Under the pieces are notes generated by a model that saw nothing but the letters and a program-made list of their open reading frames with translations, did not search any database and was not told the origin of the DNA. The translations under genes were made by a program, and so were the position numbers. A stretch of DNA of 64,000 nt from positions 682,001-746,000 of the forward strand of contig NZ_CP036269.1 in the NCBI RefSeq assembly GCF_007744675.1. The letters are read 5' to 3'. Below are positions 27,706-35,867 of the stretch, one piece after another. Numbering within the stretch: the stretch's first letter is position 1; each line of letters begins with the position of its first letter. Origin of the DNA: Gimesia alba. Its GTDB lineage: Bacteria > Planctomycetota > Planctomycetia > Planctomycetales > Planctomycetaceae.

Positions 27706-27842
27706 TAGCGGGTATGGTAATGCACGTCCGAGGCAGGTCTGTCATCCGTTGTCTGGTTTTGACTGGTCTGTTTCTGGCACCTTAATTTGCACAGATAACA
27801 ATCTTGTTTTACCACCATATCTCATTGGGAGAGACGCACGAA

Positions 27843-28838
27843 ATGATCAAGACAAACATCGGGAAAGTATTCGGGCTGATGTGCCTGGCTGTTGGGGTTT
27901 CCCTGATTGGTGTTGGCTGTAAAGGAAACAGTGACAGCGCAAATGGTCCTGCTGCTAAAGAAGCAGGGAGCGAAGCGGATGGCGGCGAGAAGCTGTCCGG
28001 CAAGGTACAAATTGATGGGTCGAGTACAGTTTATCCCATCAGTGAAGCAGTTGCTGAAGAATTCCGAACTGTGCAGCCTGATGTGCATCCGATTGTGGGA
28101 ATTTCCGGTACTGGTGGTGGAATGAAAAAATTCATCGCCGGTGAAATTGATATCTGCGATGCTTCGCGTGGGATGAAAGAAAAAGAAGCTGCAGCCTGCA
28201 AAGAAAAAGGAATCGAGTTTATCGAACTGTCGGTTGCCTTTGATGGCTTGGCTGTGATTGCCAATCCTAAGAATACCTGGTGTGAGTGTTTGACCGTCGG
28301 TCAGCTCAAAGAACTGTGGCGTCCTGAAAGTGGCGTGAAACAGTGGAAAGACCTGGATCCCAAATGGCCCGCCAAAGACATCAAGCTGTATGGTCCTGGT
28401 ACTGATTCCGGAACCTTCGATTACTTCACCGAAGCGATTGTGGGAGAAGAAAAAGCAAGCCGCTCCGATTACACCGCCAGTGAAGACGATAATGTTCTGG
28501 TAACCGGTGTTTCTTCAGATGAATTTGCAATCGGTTATTTTGGATATGCTTATTACGATGAAAACAAAGATAAGCTGAAATTACTGGCCGTCGATGGTGG
28601 CAAAGGTTGTACGAAGCCTTCTTTGGAAACCGTACGTAACAACTCTTATGCACCGTTGTCTCGCCCTCTGTTTATCTATGTGCGAAAGTCAGCATTAGAG
28701 CGACCTGAGGTAGCGGCGTTTGTCAAGTTTTATCTCGAAAATGCGGCTCAGCTTGCTAAAGATGTTGGCTATGTGCCGGTATCTGATGAAGTTGCGAAAG
28801 CGAACGAAGAAGCCCTTAAGGGAGCAATGTCCAAGTGA
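27843..28838 (+). CDS. pstS: Phosphate-binding lipoprotein PstS
   Basis: 331 residues from ATG 27843 with GGGAGA upstream. A signal peptide ends in a lipobox (SLIGVGC, Cys26), so the mature protein is membrane-anchored. IDGSSTVYPISEAVAEEF is the phosphate-binding N-lobe motif, followed by GISGTGGGMKKFIAGEIDI and YGPGTDSGTFDYFTEAI, which supply the phosphate-contacting Ser, Thr, Gly and Asp residues. Delivers phosphate to PstCA. Overlaps pstC by 4 bases. The closest family form is the long PstS/SphX type. Confidence 0.95.
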   Translation: MIKTNIGKVFGLMCLAVGVSLIGVGCKGNSDSANGPAAKEAGSEADGGEKLSGKVQIDGSSTVYPISEAVAEEFRTVQPDVHPIVGISGTGGGMKKFIAGEIDICDASRGMKEKEAAACKEKGIEFIELSVAFDGLAVIANPKNTWCECLTVGQLKELWRPESGVKQWKDLDPKWPAKDIKLYGPGTDSGTFDYFTEAIVGEEKASRSDYTASEDDNVLVTGVSSDEFAIGYFGYAYYDENKDKLKLLAVDGGKGCTKPSLETVRNNSYAPLSRPLFIYVRKSALERPEVAAFVKFYLENAAQLAKDVGYVPVSDEVAKANEEALKGAMSK

Positions 28839-29830
28839 CAGACGAACGTTCGAAAGAAGAACAATCGATCGAGATGGAACTCAGCGAGGCAGCTGCAATC
28901 AAGCTGCCTCGCTCTACCTCTTTAGAAAGGGGCGATGGTCTGCTGGTCAGACTGCGCCCGGTCTATGAAGGTTTGATTCATTTCAGCCTGTTTGTGTGTG
29001 CCAGCATTTCTGTGCTGGTGACTGTGGGCATTGTCGTTGTCCTGTTGTATGAGTCAGTGCAGTTCTTCTTTGATGTGTCGATTATCGAGTTTCTGACAGG
29101 CACGAGATGGGCGCCTCTCCTGAAGCCACAGCATTTCGGGATTCTGCCTTTGATGTGTGGAACGATACTGGTAGCCGGGGGAGCAGCGTTTGTGGCGGTT
29201 CCGATCGGTCTGGGAACGGCCATTTATCTTAGCGAATATGCGTCTCCCCGTTTTCGTGATGTTGTGAAACCGATGCTGGAAATTCTGGCAGGCATCCCTT
29301 CTGTTGTTTATGGATATCTGGCGGTTGTCTTCGTGTCTCCCATTATTCGGTACGTGTTTCCCAGTGCGGGCGTATTCAATGCTGCCAGTGCCTGTATTGT
29401 TGTGGGGATTATGATTCTCCCGATGATCATTTCCTTAAGTGAAGATATTTTGCAGTCTGTTCCTCTGTCTTTACGAGGGGCTGCATTTGCGTTAGGTGCG
29501 AATAAATTTGAAGTGACGGTGCGCGTGGTTGTGCCGGCCGCGTTATCGGGAATTATTGCCAGTTTTCTGTTAGCCATCTCCCGCGCCATCGGTGAAACGA
29601 TGGCGGTGACATTGGCTGCCGGGGCGACTCCGAAGTTGACATTGAATCCTTTGGAGAGCATCCAAACGATGACCGCCTACATTGTGCAGGTCAGTCAGGG
29701 AGATACGCCGACGGGCACCGTAGAATATCGTACGATTTTTGCCGTCGGTTTGACCCTGTTCATTTCCACGATGACCATGAATATCCTTGCACAATATATT
29801 CTCTCCCGCGTAGGAGAAAAATACGAATGA
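28835..29830 (+). CDS. pstC: Phosphate ABC transporter permease PstC
   Basis: 331 residues, GTG start overlapping the pstS stop (GTGA). The first 45 residues are a hydrophilic cytoplasmic extension, then six membrane helices, from about 48 (IHFSLFVCASISVLVTVGIV) to the last near 305. The permease signature region reads AFALGANKFEVTVRVVVPAA, the EAA loop that contacts PstB. Translation is coupled to pstS and, by another 4-base overlap, to pstA. Confidence 0.94.
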   Translation: MTDERSKEEQSIEMELSEAAAIKLPRSTSLERGDGLLVRLRPVYEGLIHFSLFVCASISVLVTVGIVVVLLYESVQFFFDVSIIEFLTGTRWAPLLKPQHFGILPLMCGTILVAGGAAFVAVPIGLGTAIYLSEYASPRFRDVVKPMLEILAGIPSVVYGYLAVVFVSPIIRYVFPSAGVFNAASACIVVGIMILPMIISLSEDILQSVPLSLRGAAFALGANKFEVTVRVVVPAALSGIIASFLLAISRAIGETMAVTLAAGATPKLTLNPLESIQTMTAYIVQVSQGDTPTGTVEYRTIFAVGLTLFISTMTMNILAQYILSRVGEKYE

Positions 29831-30708
29831 GTAGCAACAAACTCGATCTATATACAACCAAGCCGCGTGGCAGAATCTCAAACTTTCTGTTTACGTCCCT
29901 CTGTTTTCTGGCGACGATGACCTGCGTGCTGATGTTACTGGTTCTGATCTGGAATATCATTATTCAGGGAAAAGGCTGGTTGAGCTGGGACTTTATCGAA
30001 CGGCTGCCTTCCCGATTTCCTCACAAGGCGGGAATCAAGACTGCGTTATATGGAAGTATCTGGCTGATCGGTCTGACTGCGTTGTTTTCCGTTCCCTTAG
30101 GAGTGGGCGCAGCCGTCTATCTGGAAGAATATGCTCCCAAGAACCGGTGGCGTAAATTGATTCAATTGAATATTTCCAACCTGGCAGGTGTGCCTTCGAT
30201 CGTGTACGGGATTTTAGGACTCGGCTTGTTTGTGCGGGCTTTGGCCTTTGATCGAAGTGTCCTCTCCGGTGCGTTGACTCTGACGCTAGTGGTGTTGCCA
30301 ATTATCATTCTGGCTTCACAGGAAGCGCTGAGATCGGTGCCTGATTCGATTCGTCGCTCTGCGTATGCGTTAGGTGCCACGCGTTGGCAGACGGTCTGGT
30401 ATCAGGTGTTGCCGGCTTCATTACCGGGAATCATGACGGGGGTGATTTTAGCCCTGTCTCGTGCCTTGGGTGAGGCGGCTCCTTTAATTGTCGTGGGGGC
30501 AATGGCTTACGTACCGTTTGTGCCTGAGAGTCTTTCCGATGAATTCACGTCATTGCCGATTCAGATTTTTAACTGGACTGCGCGTCCTCAGGAAGAGTTT
30601 CATCATCTGGCGGCAGCCGGGATTCTGGTACTGCTAATTTTATTAGTCAGTATGAATGCGATTGCCGTATTTGTGCGACATAAATATGGTAAAAAAATCC
30701 GCTGGTAG
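29827..30708 (+). CDS. pstA: Phosphate ABC transporter permease PstA
   Basis: 293 residues, ATG in an ATGA overlap with the pstC stop. Six membrane segments and the EAA loop AYALGATRWQTVWYQVLPAS (about 179-198). The segment VPLGVGAAVYLEEYAPKNRW and GVPSIVYGILGLGLFV are typical of PstA. Forms the channel with PstC. A 95-base gap separates it from pstB. Confidence 0.95.
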   Translation: MSSNKLDLYTTKPRGRISNFLFTSLCFLATMTCVLMLLVLIWNIIIQGKGWLSWDFIERLPSRFPHKAGIKTALYGSIWLIGLTALFSVPLGVGAAVYLEEYAPKNRWRKLIQLNISNLAGVPSIVYGILGLGLFVRALAFDRSVLSGALTLTLVVLPIIILASQEALRSVPDSIRRSAYALGATRWQTVWYQVLPASLPGIMTGVILALSRALGEAAPLIVVGAMAYVPFVPESLSDEFTSLPIQIFNWTARPQEEFHHLAAAGILVLLILLVSMNAIAVFVRHKYGKKIRW

Positions 30709-30803
30709 GGCACGCGTTTTGAGCAGCAGCAGAAAAACGAAAAATAGACACAGAGATTTGATAAAAAGTAACTATAATTGGACTCAGCAAGGATTTTCAA
30801 TCC

Positions 30804-31694
30804 ATGGCTTCTACACCCTCGGTTAAAAAAAATATGCAACCATCCGATAAGGCGACTTCCGATTATTCAAAAGCTCCACTCGTTCGTCCTTCGATTCCCG
30901 ATGGTAAGAGCATGCGGACTGCAGATGAATTAGCGCAGGCGACTGAGAAAATCAGCGTGCGAGATTTGTCCTTTTATTATTCGGAGAATCGGGCTTTAAC
31001 CGACATATCGCTTTCGATACCGGAATGTTGTGTGACTGCGTTTATTGGTCCGTCTGGTTGTGGTAAGTCGACGTTTCTGCGTTGTCTGAACCGGATGAAT
31101 GATATGATCGAAGGGACTCGGGTCGAGGGTAAAATTCTACTGGAAGGCCAGGATATTTACTCTTCCCGGACAGACATTGTCACTTTGCGAAAACGGATTG
31201 GGATGGTGTTCCAGAAGTCAACGCCGTTTCCTAAATCGATTTTTGATAATGTCGCTTTTGGTCCCAAGATTGCCGGCATCCGTAAGAAAAAAGTGTTGTA
31301 TGAGATTGTTGAACAATCGCTGCAAAGGTCGGCTTTGTGGGATGAAGTCAAGGATCGGTTGAGTGAGTCGGCTTTGAATTTATCCGGCGGTCAGCAGCAG
31401 CGGCTGTGTATTGCCCGTGCGCTCGCCAATGATCCCGATATTTTGCTGATGGATGAGCCGGCGTCTGCTTTGGACCCCGCTTCTACGGCCCGCATTGAAG
31501 ATTTAATTTTTGAACTTAAAGAACAGTATACCATTGTCATTGTGACACATAACATGCAGCAGGCGGCACGCGTGTCGGATCAGGCTGCGTTTTTCTATCA
31601 GGGTTTGCTGGTGGAGTCAGGGGCGACGGAAGAGCTCTTTACGAATCCCAAGAAGCAGCAGACCGAGGACTATATCACCGGCAGGTTTGGGTAA
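30804..31694 (+). CDS. pstB: Phosphate ABC transporter ATPase PstB
   Basis: 296 residues. Walker [10 protein letters not shown] (about 77-85), Q-loop [22 protein letters not shown] signature [15 protein letters not shown] and Walker [14 protein letters not shown], with the H-loop [14 protein letters not shown]. The N-terminal 45 residues are a longer, charged extension than in E. coli PstB. Energises phosphate import and, with PhoU, signals sufficiency to PhoR. Confidence 0.96.
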   Translation: MASTPSVKKNMQPSDKATSDYSKAPLVRPSIPDGKSMRTADELAQATEKISVRDLSFYYSENRALTDISLSIPECCVTAFIGPSGCGKSTFLRCLNRMNDMIEGTRVEGKILLEGQDIYSSRTDIVTLRKRIGMVFQKSTPFPKSIFDNVAFGPKIAGIRKKKVLYEIVEQSLQRSALWDEVKDRLSESALNLSGGQQQRLCIARALANDPDILLMDEPASALDPASTARIEDLIFELKEQYTIVIVTHNMQQAARVSDQAAFFYQGLLVESGATEELFTNPKKQQTEDYITGRFG

Positions 31695-31698
31695 GACA

Positions 31699-32370
31699 AT
31701 GACGAAACACTTACAGCGCGATATGGAATCGCTTGAAAGAGAAATTATCACCCAGTCTTCACTGGTGGAAGAGATGATTTCCAAAGCCAGCCGTGCACTG
31801 TATGAGGTGCAGGTTGATCTTGCGAACGAAGTCATTGAAAAAGAACGTGCTATCAATGAAAGCGAAGTCAAAATTGAAGAAGACTGCCTGAAGATTCTGG
31901 CGCTACATCAGCCAGTGGCTGTCGATTTGCGTGAAACGGCGACGGTGCTGAAGATCAACAACGATCTGGAACGTATCGCTGATCTGGCAGTGAATATCGC
32001 AGAGCGGACAATCGGGTTGTCCCATTACCCCAATTTTCGCATTCCTTCCTCGTTGGAACCCATGACCAAAGTGACGGTTTCCATGCTTCGTGATGCGATT
32101 GATGCTTTCGTCGATTTTGATACTGATAAAGCGCGTGATGTCTGTAAGCGGGATGATATTGTCGACGGATATAATCGTGAGATTATCAACGAGATTTATC
32201 TGTTGATGCAAACCGATGCAGAATTGATAAAGCCGGCACTACATTTCTTTTCTTCAGCGCGTCACATTGAACGTATTGCCGACCATACGACCAATATTGC
32301 GGAAGATGTGATTTATCTGACGGAAGGCGAAATTGTTCGTCATCGTCATAAAGAAACATTTTCTACCTGA
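31699..32370 (+). CDS. phoU: Phosphate-signalling regulator PhoU
   Basis: 223 residues from ATG 31699, four bases after pstB; a TTG at 31687 inside pstB is in frame. All-helical two-repeat protein with the PhoU metal-site motifs: EKERAINESEVKIEEDCLKI and NDLERIADLAVNIAERTIGL in the first half, ARHIERIADHTTNIAEDVIY in the second. Acts between the Pst transporter and PhoR to switch the regulon off when phosphate is plentiful. Confidence 0.95.
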   Translation: MTKHLQRDMESLEREIITQSSLVEEMISKASRALYEVQVDLANEVIEKERAINESEVKIEEDCLKILALHQPVAVDLRETATVLKINNDLERIADLAVNIAERTIGLSHYPNFRIPSSLEPMTKVTVSMLRDAIDAFVDFDTDKARDVCKRDDIVDGYNREIINEIYLLMQTDAELIKPALHFFSSARHIERIADHTTNIAEDVIYLTEGEIVRHRHKETFST

Positions 32371-32402
32371 TTTGTTTTGTTTAAGTGGTGTAAGAAAAAG
32401 AT

Positions 32403-33116
32403 ATGTCAAAGAAACGCATTCTTGTGATTGAAGATGATCGTTCTCTCTCTGAAGTTCTCGCATACAATCTGCGACAGGAGAAATACGATGCGGTTGTTGC
32501 CTTGGATGGGATGGATGGGCTGCGACAGGCACAACTCAAAACTCCGGATCTGATTATTCTGGATTTGATGCTTCCGCAAATGGATGGACTGGAAGTGTGT
32601 CGTAGACTTCGGTCTGATCCTGTGACCAGCAACGTGCTGATTCTGATGCTGACGGCAAAGTCAGAAGAGACGGATCAGGTGGTCGGGTTTACGCTAGGGG
32701 CGGATGATTATGTAACGAAGCCGTTTAGCGTGAAAATTCTCCTGGAACGAATTAAGGCCTTGCTCAGACGCCGTGAGAGCAACGGAGAAGCCACAGACAC
32801 GATTGTCAGCCAGGGAGTGATGATCGACCGCAGACGGCATCGTGTGATGATTGATGATGTGCCGATTTCACTGACGCGGAGTGAGTTCGAATTACTCGAA
32901 GCACTGGTCAGGCAGCCGGGCCGCGTGTTTTCTCGTGCCGAGCTGATTGATGCTGCTCTGGGGGATGATGCACTGGTCCTGGAACGGACGATTGATGTAC
33001 ATATTCGGGCATTGCGTCAGAAGCTGGATAAGCACTCCGAGTTGATCGAGACCGTGCGGGGTGTCGGATATCGGTTTCGTGATCCCGATACGGCATTTAA
33101 GAAGCAGACGACATGA
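32403..33116 (+). CDS. phoB: Response regulator PhoB-like (OmpR family)
   Basis: 237 residues. Receiver domain (1-120) with acidic pair EDD near 10, the phosphoacceptor Asp in LIILDLMLPQMDG (about 55), the Thr in LMLTAKSEETD and Lys in DDYVTKPFS. The C-terminal winged helix (about 140-232) reads LTRSEFELLEALVRQPGRVF and ends with RALRQKLDKHSELIETVRGV. PhoR is the likely partner. It closes the locus; a terminator follows at 33143. Confidence 0.93.
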   Translation: MSKKRILVIEDDRSLSEVLAYNLRQEKYDAVVALDGMDGLRQAQLKTPDLIILDLMLPQMDGLEVCRRLRSDPVTSNVLILMLTAKSEETDQVVGFTLGADDYVTKPFSVKILLERIKALLRRRESNGEATDTIVSQGVMIDRRRHRVMIDDVPISLTRSEFELLEALVRQPGRVFSRAELIDAALGDDALVLERTIDVHIRALRQKLDKHSELIETVRGVGYRFRDPDTAFKKQTT

Positions 33117-33142
33117 GTGGCTGCACGCCTTCCAGAGTGTCT

Positions 33143-33172
33143 CAGGCCTGCCTTTCGGCGGGCCTGTTTTCG
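33143..33172 (+). terminator. Intrinsic terminator of phosphate operon
   Basis: CAGGCCTGCC (33143-33152) pairs fully, with one G-U, with GGCGGGCCTG (33157-33166) around TTTC, followed by T4. Confidence 0.87.
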
Positions 33173-33306
33173 TATCTGGGGCAGGGTCTGGTGCTTTGCA
33201 GGTGTTTGCCTCGTGGACAGCACGAATTTGATATTGGGTGTGTATGAATGTGCGCTGTTTTGGTCGGGTTAATCCTGACGAGGTGAAAAATCTTTTTTCA
33301 GACTAG

Positions 33307-33358
33307 TTGACAGTTCTGCGAATACCGATATACTAGTTCTAGTTGAGACTGAGTCTCA
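33307..33358 (+). promoter_or_regulatory. Sigma-70-type promoter with palindromic operator upstream of bfd-like gene
   Basis: TTGACA (33307-33312), 16 bases, TATACT (33329-33334). Just downstream, TGAGACT-G-AGTCTCA (33344-33358) is a perfect 7-1-7 palindrome covering the expected start site. Fur boxes have the same 7-1-7 form, though the usual core is TGATAAT; Fur or another iron regulator is my inference from the gene behind it. A repressor bound here would block initiation. Confidence 0.7.
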
Positions 33359-33457
33359 TACTCGACTTGCCGTGAGGTCAAACCTGAAACCAGGGTTAAA
33401 GCGTTTCCTGCCTGTGGAACCCTGTGAAAATTACCACGCGATACACTCTGAATAAAA

Positions 33458-33491
33458 AAGCGTCTTGTCACATTGGATGCAACAGACGCTT
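33458..33491 (+). promoter_or_regulatory. Leader hairpin before bfd-like start
   Basis: AAGCGTCT (33458-33465) pairs with AGACGCTT (33484-33491), an 8-bp stem with an 18-base loop, ending 14 bases before the ATG and with no T-run. It could affect translation or mRNA stability. Confidence 0.5.
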
Positions 33492-33505
33492 GGGTATAAC
33501 GAGAT

Positions 33506-33799
33506 ATGTCAACTGTTACTGAGAGCAAGTTAGAGCACGCTGCCGCAGTTCAGACAACTGAGGTTGCTCCGCGTCGCCGTTTTCTCTGTCACTGTTTGAA
33601 GGTGACACCGGAAGAAGTGCAACAGTGCATTACCGAATCCAGTGCAGAGTCGGTACATGAAGTAACGCGTGGCTGCGGTGCGGGAAAAGGTTGCACCGCT
33701 TGCCACTGTCGCATTAAAGACTTGCTGGCTGGATTGTGCGATGATTGCGGTCAATCCAAGCGGCGTTGTCTCTGTGCCGCTGCCGTTTCACTTGGTTAA
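33506..33799 (+). CDS. Bacterioferritin-associated ferredoxin-like [2Fe-2S] protein with extra Cys tail
   Basis: 97 residues. The Bfd fold signature is FLCHCLKVTPEEV (Cys28, Cys30) and GCTACHCRIKDLL (Cys63, Cys66), the C-x-C and C-x2-C that bind one [2Fe-2S] cluster. Bfd delivers electrons to bacterioferritin haem to release iron. Two features differ from E. coli Bfd: a 25-residue N-terminal extension and a C-terminal tail with four further cysteines, LCDDCGQSKRRCLC (78, 81, 88, 90), that could bind zinc or a second cluster. It converges on bfr with only 7 bases between. Its promoter carries a palindromic operator. Confidence 0.85.
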   Translation: MSTVTESKLEHAAAVQTTEVAPRRRFLCHCLKVTPEEVQQCITESSAESVHEVTRGCGAGKGCTACHCRIKDLLAGLCDDCGQSKRRCLCAAAVSLG

Positions 33800-33806
33800 A
33801 CGGAAC

Positions 33807-34277
33807 CTATTCCCGGATCTGCTCAGCGAGATAATTCTGGATTCCGACCTGGGTGATCAGTTCGAGCTGTGATTCACACCAGTCGATGCTTTCTTCCGAT
33901 TCTACGACCATCTGGTCCATCAATTCCCGGCTACCGGCGTCTTTTTCCTGATGGCAGAGTTCGATTGCTCCATTATAGGTGGCGACCCCTTTGGTCTCCA
34001 GGGCGAGGCTGTTACGGATTTGCTCTTCTGCGGTTTTTCCGACTTGAATCACATCATAACGGGCAATTTCCGGGACGCCATCCAGGTAGAGGATCCGGTC
34101 AATGACTTGCTCTGCATGTTTCATTTCTTCAATGGATTCATCGTAGAAATGCTTGGCCAGTTTGTCGAAGCCCCAGTCTTTGCACATCTTTGATGAGATG
34201 AAATACAGGTTGATTGCCGTCAGTTCGATAGTGAGCCCATCGTTCAAGGCATCGATGATTTTCTGGCTACCCTTCAT
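33807..34277 (-). CDS. bfr: Bacterioferritin with altered ferroxidase site
   Basis: 156 residues, aligning with E. coli Bfr without gaps. Haem ligand Met52 is present (SIEEMKHAE), as are ferroxidase ligands Glu18, Glu51, His54 and Glu94 (LALETKG). But positions 127 and 130, Glu and His in E. coli, are Ser here (VESEESIDW; S127, S130), so half of the second iron site is replaced. The C-terminus QNYLAEQIRE is typical. Such a subunit may keep haem and a single-site ferroxidase, or may co-assemble with an active subunit encoded elsewhere. Convergent with the Bfd-like gene. Confidence 0.9.
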   Translation of the reverse strand: MKGSQKIIDALNDGLTIELTAINLYFISSKMCKDWGFDKLAKHFYDESIEEMKHAEQVIDRILYLDGVPEIARYDVIQVGKTAEEQIRNSLALETKGVATYNGAIELCHQEKDAGSRELMDQMVVESEESIDWCESQLELITQVGIQNYLAEQIRE

Positions 34278-34337
34278 TTGGTTTTGCTTTCTTTCGTAGT
34301 TGCTTAGTACTGCCGACGATTAGTCGAGTCGGACAAA

Positions 34338-34409
34338 GATCAATTTCAGTCTGAGATACTACAGGTAGTATTCGTAAATCGAAGGATTTGTTCCAGACTG
34401 AAACTGATC
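34338..34409 (-). promoter_or_regulatory. Inverted repeats upstream of bfr
   Basis: GATCAATTTCAGTCTG (34338-34353) and CAGACTGAAACTGATC (34394-34409) are inverted copies differing at one base. Between them lies a perfect palindrome ATACTAC-AG-GTAGTAT (34356-34371). They sit 60-130 bases before the bfr start, where an operator is expected. Confidence 0.55.
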
Positions 34410-34509
34410 AAAATCGCCTATTTTCCTGTATTGAAACAAGATCTCTCCCGTTCCAGAGCCCAGGCGTCCGTTCTTTGAAACCGATTCTCAATAGCAATAG
34501 CAGACCTGA

Positions 34510-35310
34510 TTAAGGTGCCAGTTTCATGAGCTCTACTTTGCGAAATTCGATGGGATGGCTTTCGGACTGGAGGGAGATGGTTCCTTTGTCCAACATGATC
34601 GGCGCTCCTTTTTCGATGAGCTGCTTGGCGTCCGCATCCTGATCATCCAGTTGTGGTTTCGTATATGAGAGTACGGTTTCCCCGTCGATGATATGTTTGA
34701 TGACTTTGTTTCCGCGTACTTCGACTTCGACGGTGACCCACTGGTCGCCATGATAGGTTTTGGAACTGGAGTTGATGCAGTGTGGCTTAAACAGTTTTCC
34801 GTCCATCACCACATGCGTGCCCGGAGTACACAAGTTTGCTGTGGGGCGTTTTCCAGTGCCTTTACCTCCCAGTAACTGGACTTCAATGGAAACGGGAAAC
34901 TTCTGATCTTTTGACATGCTTTCGGGGCTTTGTCCATGAACCATGATTCCGCTGTTGCGAAATGCCCAGCCGGGACCTCCCTTTGATTGTTCTCCTGTGA
35001 AGCGATATTCAACACGGATGATGTAATCTGAAAACGAGTCTTTGTAAAACAGGTGTCCGAATTTTTCGGCGAACTCATCATATTGATCGTAGTCGACTTT
35101 CAAGAGACCATCTTCCACGCGAAACGTGTTGCCGAAGTTGTCTCCTGCATCGTAGCCGCGAATTTTGACGGTCCAGTCATCAAGATCTTTCCCGTTGAAC
35201 AAGGGAATCCATTTGCCTTGGGGTTTGGTTTTTTCTGCGGACATTGCATCCTGCAGGCAGAGATTCAGAAACAGACACGAACAAAGTACCAGGGCAGATG
35301 CTGATTTCAC
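34510..35310 (-). CDS. Secreted DUF1080 / 3-keto-disaccharide hydrolase family protein
   Basis: 266 residues from a GTG at 35310, chosen because AAAGGA precedes it by 8 bases and the signal peptide (VKSASALVLCSCLFLNLCLQ) then starts at residue 1; the frame is open to 35361. The mature domain begins GKWIPLFNGKDLDDWTVKI and contains FRNSGIMVHGQSPESM and SIEVQLLGGKGTG, hallmarks of the concanavalin-like DUF1080 fold. Members hydrolyse 3-keto-glycosides; many planctomycete copies are untested. A second DUF1080 domain is fused to the giant protein at 45726-50951. Confidence 0.88.
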   Translation of the reverse strand: MKSASALVLCSCLFLNLCLQDAMSAEKTKPQGKWIPLFNGKDLDDWTVKIRGYDAGDNFGNTFRVEDGLLKVDYDQYDEFAEKFGHLFYKDSFSDYIIRVEYRFTGEQSKGGPGWAFRNSGIMVHGQSPESMSKDQKFPVSIEVQLLGGKGTGKRPTANLCTPGTHVVMDGKLFKPHCINSSSKTYHGDQWVTVEVEVRGNKVIKHIIDGETVLSYTKPQLDDQDADAKQLIEKGAPIMLDKGTISLQSESHPIEFRKVELMKLAP

Positions 35311-35572
35311 AAAAGTGTTCCTTTGACATTGAAGTATGAACCGGGGAGTACCAGGACTCACGATGATTCTTTGCAGGAGAAAGTAATGGCACAGAAGCTG
35401 AAAGGAAGTTAGATCCTCTCAAAAGAAAGTGAGTCCATTATAATTCGTCGTGCAGGAAATAGCACGGTTTTATTAAGTGATCTTTACCGAATTGGGGTGT
35501 GACATCTGTAGGGTGGTGCGCAATTCGGCGCTGGTGGTTTGTGCTGGCTCAATTGAGTGTTTGTTGACTCAA
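35311..35572. other. Spacer upstream of DUF1080 gene
   Basis: Short region between the DUF1080 gene and the terminator of the small lipoprotein gene. Presumably holds the DUF1080 promoter on the minus strand. I see no further structure. Confidence 0.4.
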
Positions 35573-35605
35573 ATAAAAAACGCCCGTTTTTAAGAACGGG
35601 CGTTT
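35573..35605 (-). terminator. Intrinsic terminator of small lipoprotein gene
   Basis: CGCCCGTT (35581-35588) pairs with AACGGGCG (35595-35602). On the minus strand the stem is followed by a T-run (complement of A6 at 35575-35580). It lies 25 bases beyond the stop of the lipoprotein gene. Confidence 0.85.
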
Positions 35606-35630
35606 TCAATTCAGTTTGCTACCAGGCAGC

Positions 35631-35867
35631 TTATTCAGCTTTTTTTGCTGGCTCTTCGCCACCTTCTGGTACTTCTGCGCCGGCGTCACCGGTTGATGAT
35701 CCTGCTTCAGCGGGTGCATCTGCAGCAGGGGCATCGCCTGCAGGGATATCAGTCGCAGCGGGTTTTTCTGGAGCGTTTGAAGCAGGGCTGCCGCAACCTA
35801 CCGTCCAGGCTGAAAGACTGACAGTCAGAAGCAGGGCGCAGAGCCGGCTTAATTTTGTGAAAGACAT
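35631..35867 (-). CDS. Small Ala/Pro-rich lipoprotein
   Basis: 78 residues. Signal peptide with lipobox SAWTVGC (Cys25), then a low-complexity tail rich in Ala, Pro, Asp, Glu and Gly (APAADAPAEAGSSTGDAG) with no folded domain visible, ending in KKAE. A membrane-anchored flexible or periplasm-spanning peptide is likely. Small lipoproteins of this composition are common in planctomycetes and have no known role. It has its own terminator, which supports it as a real gene. Confidence 0.72.
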   Translation of the reverse strand: MSFTKLSRLCALLLTVSLSAWTVGCGSPASNAPEKPAATDIPAGDAPAADAPAEAGSSTGDAGAEVPEGGEEPAKKAE

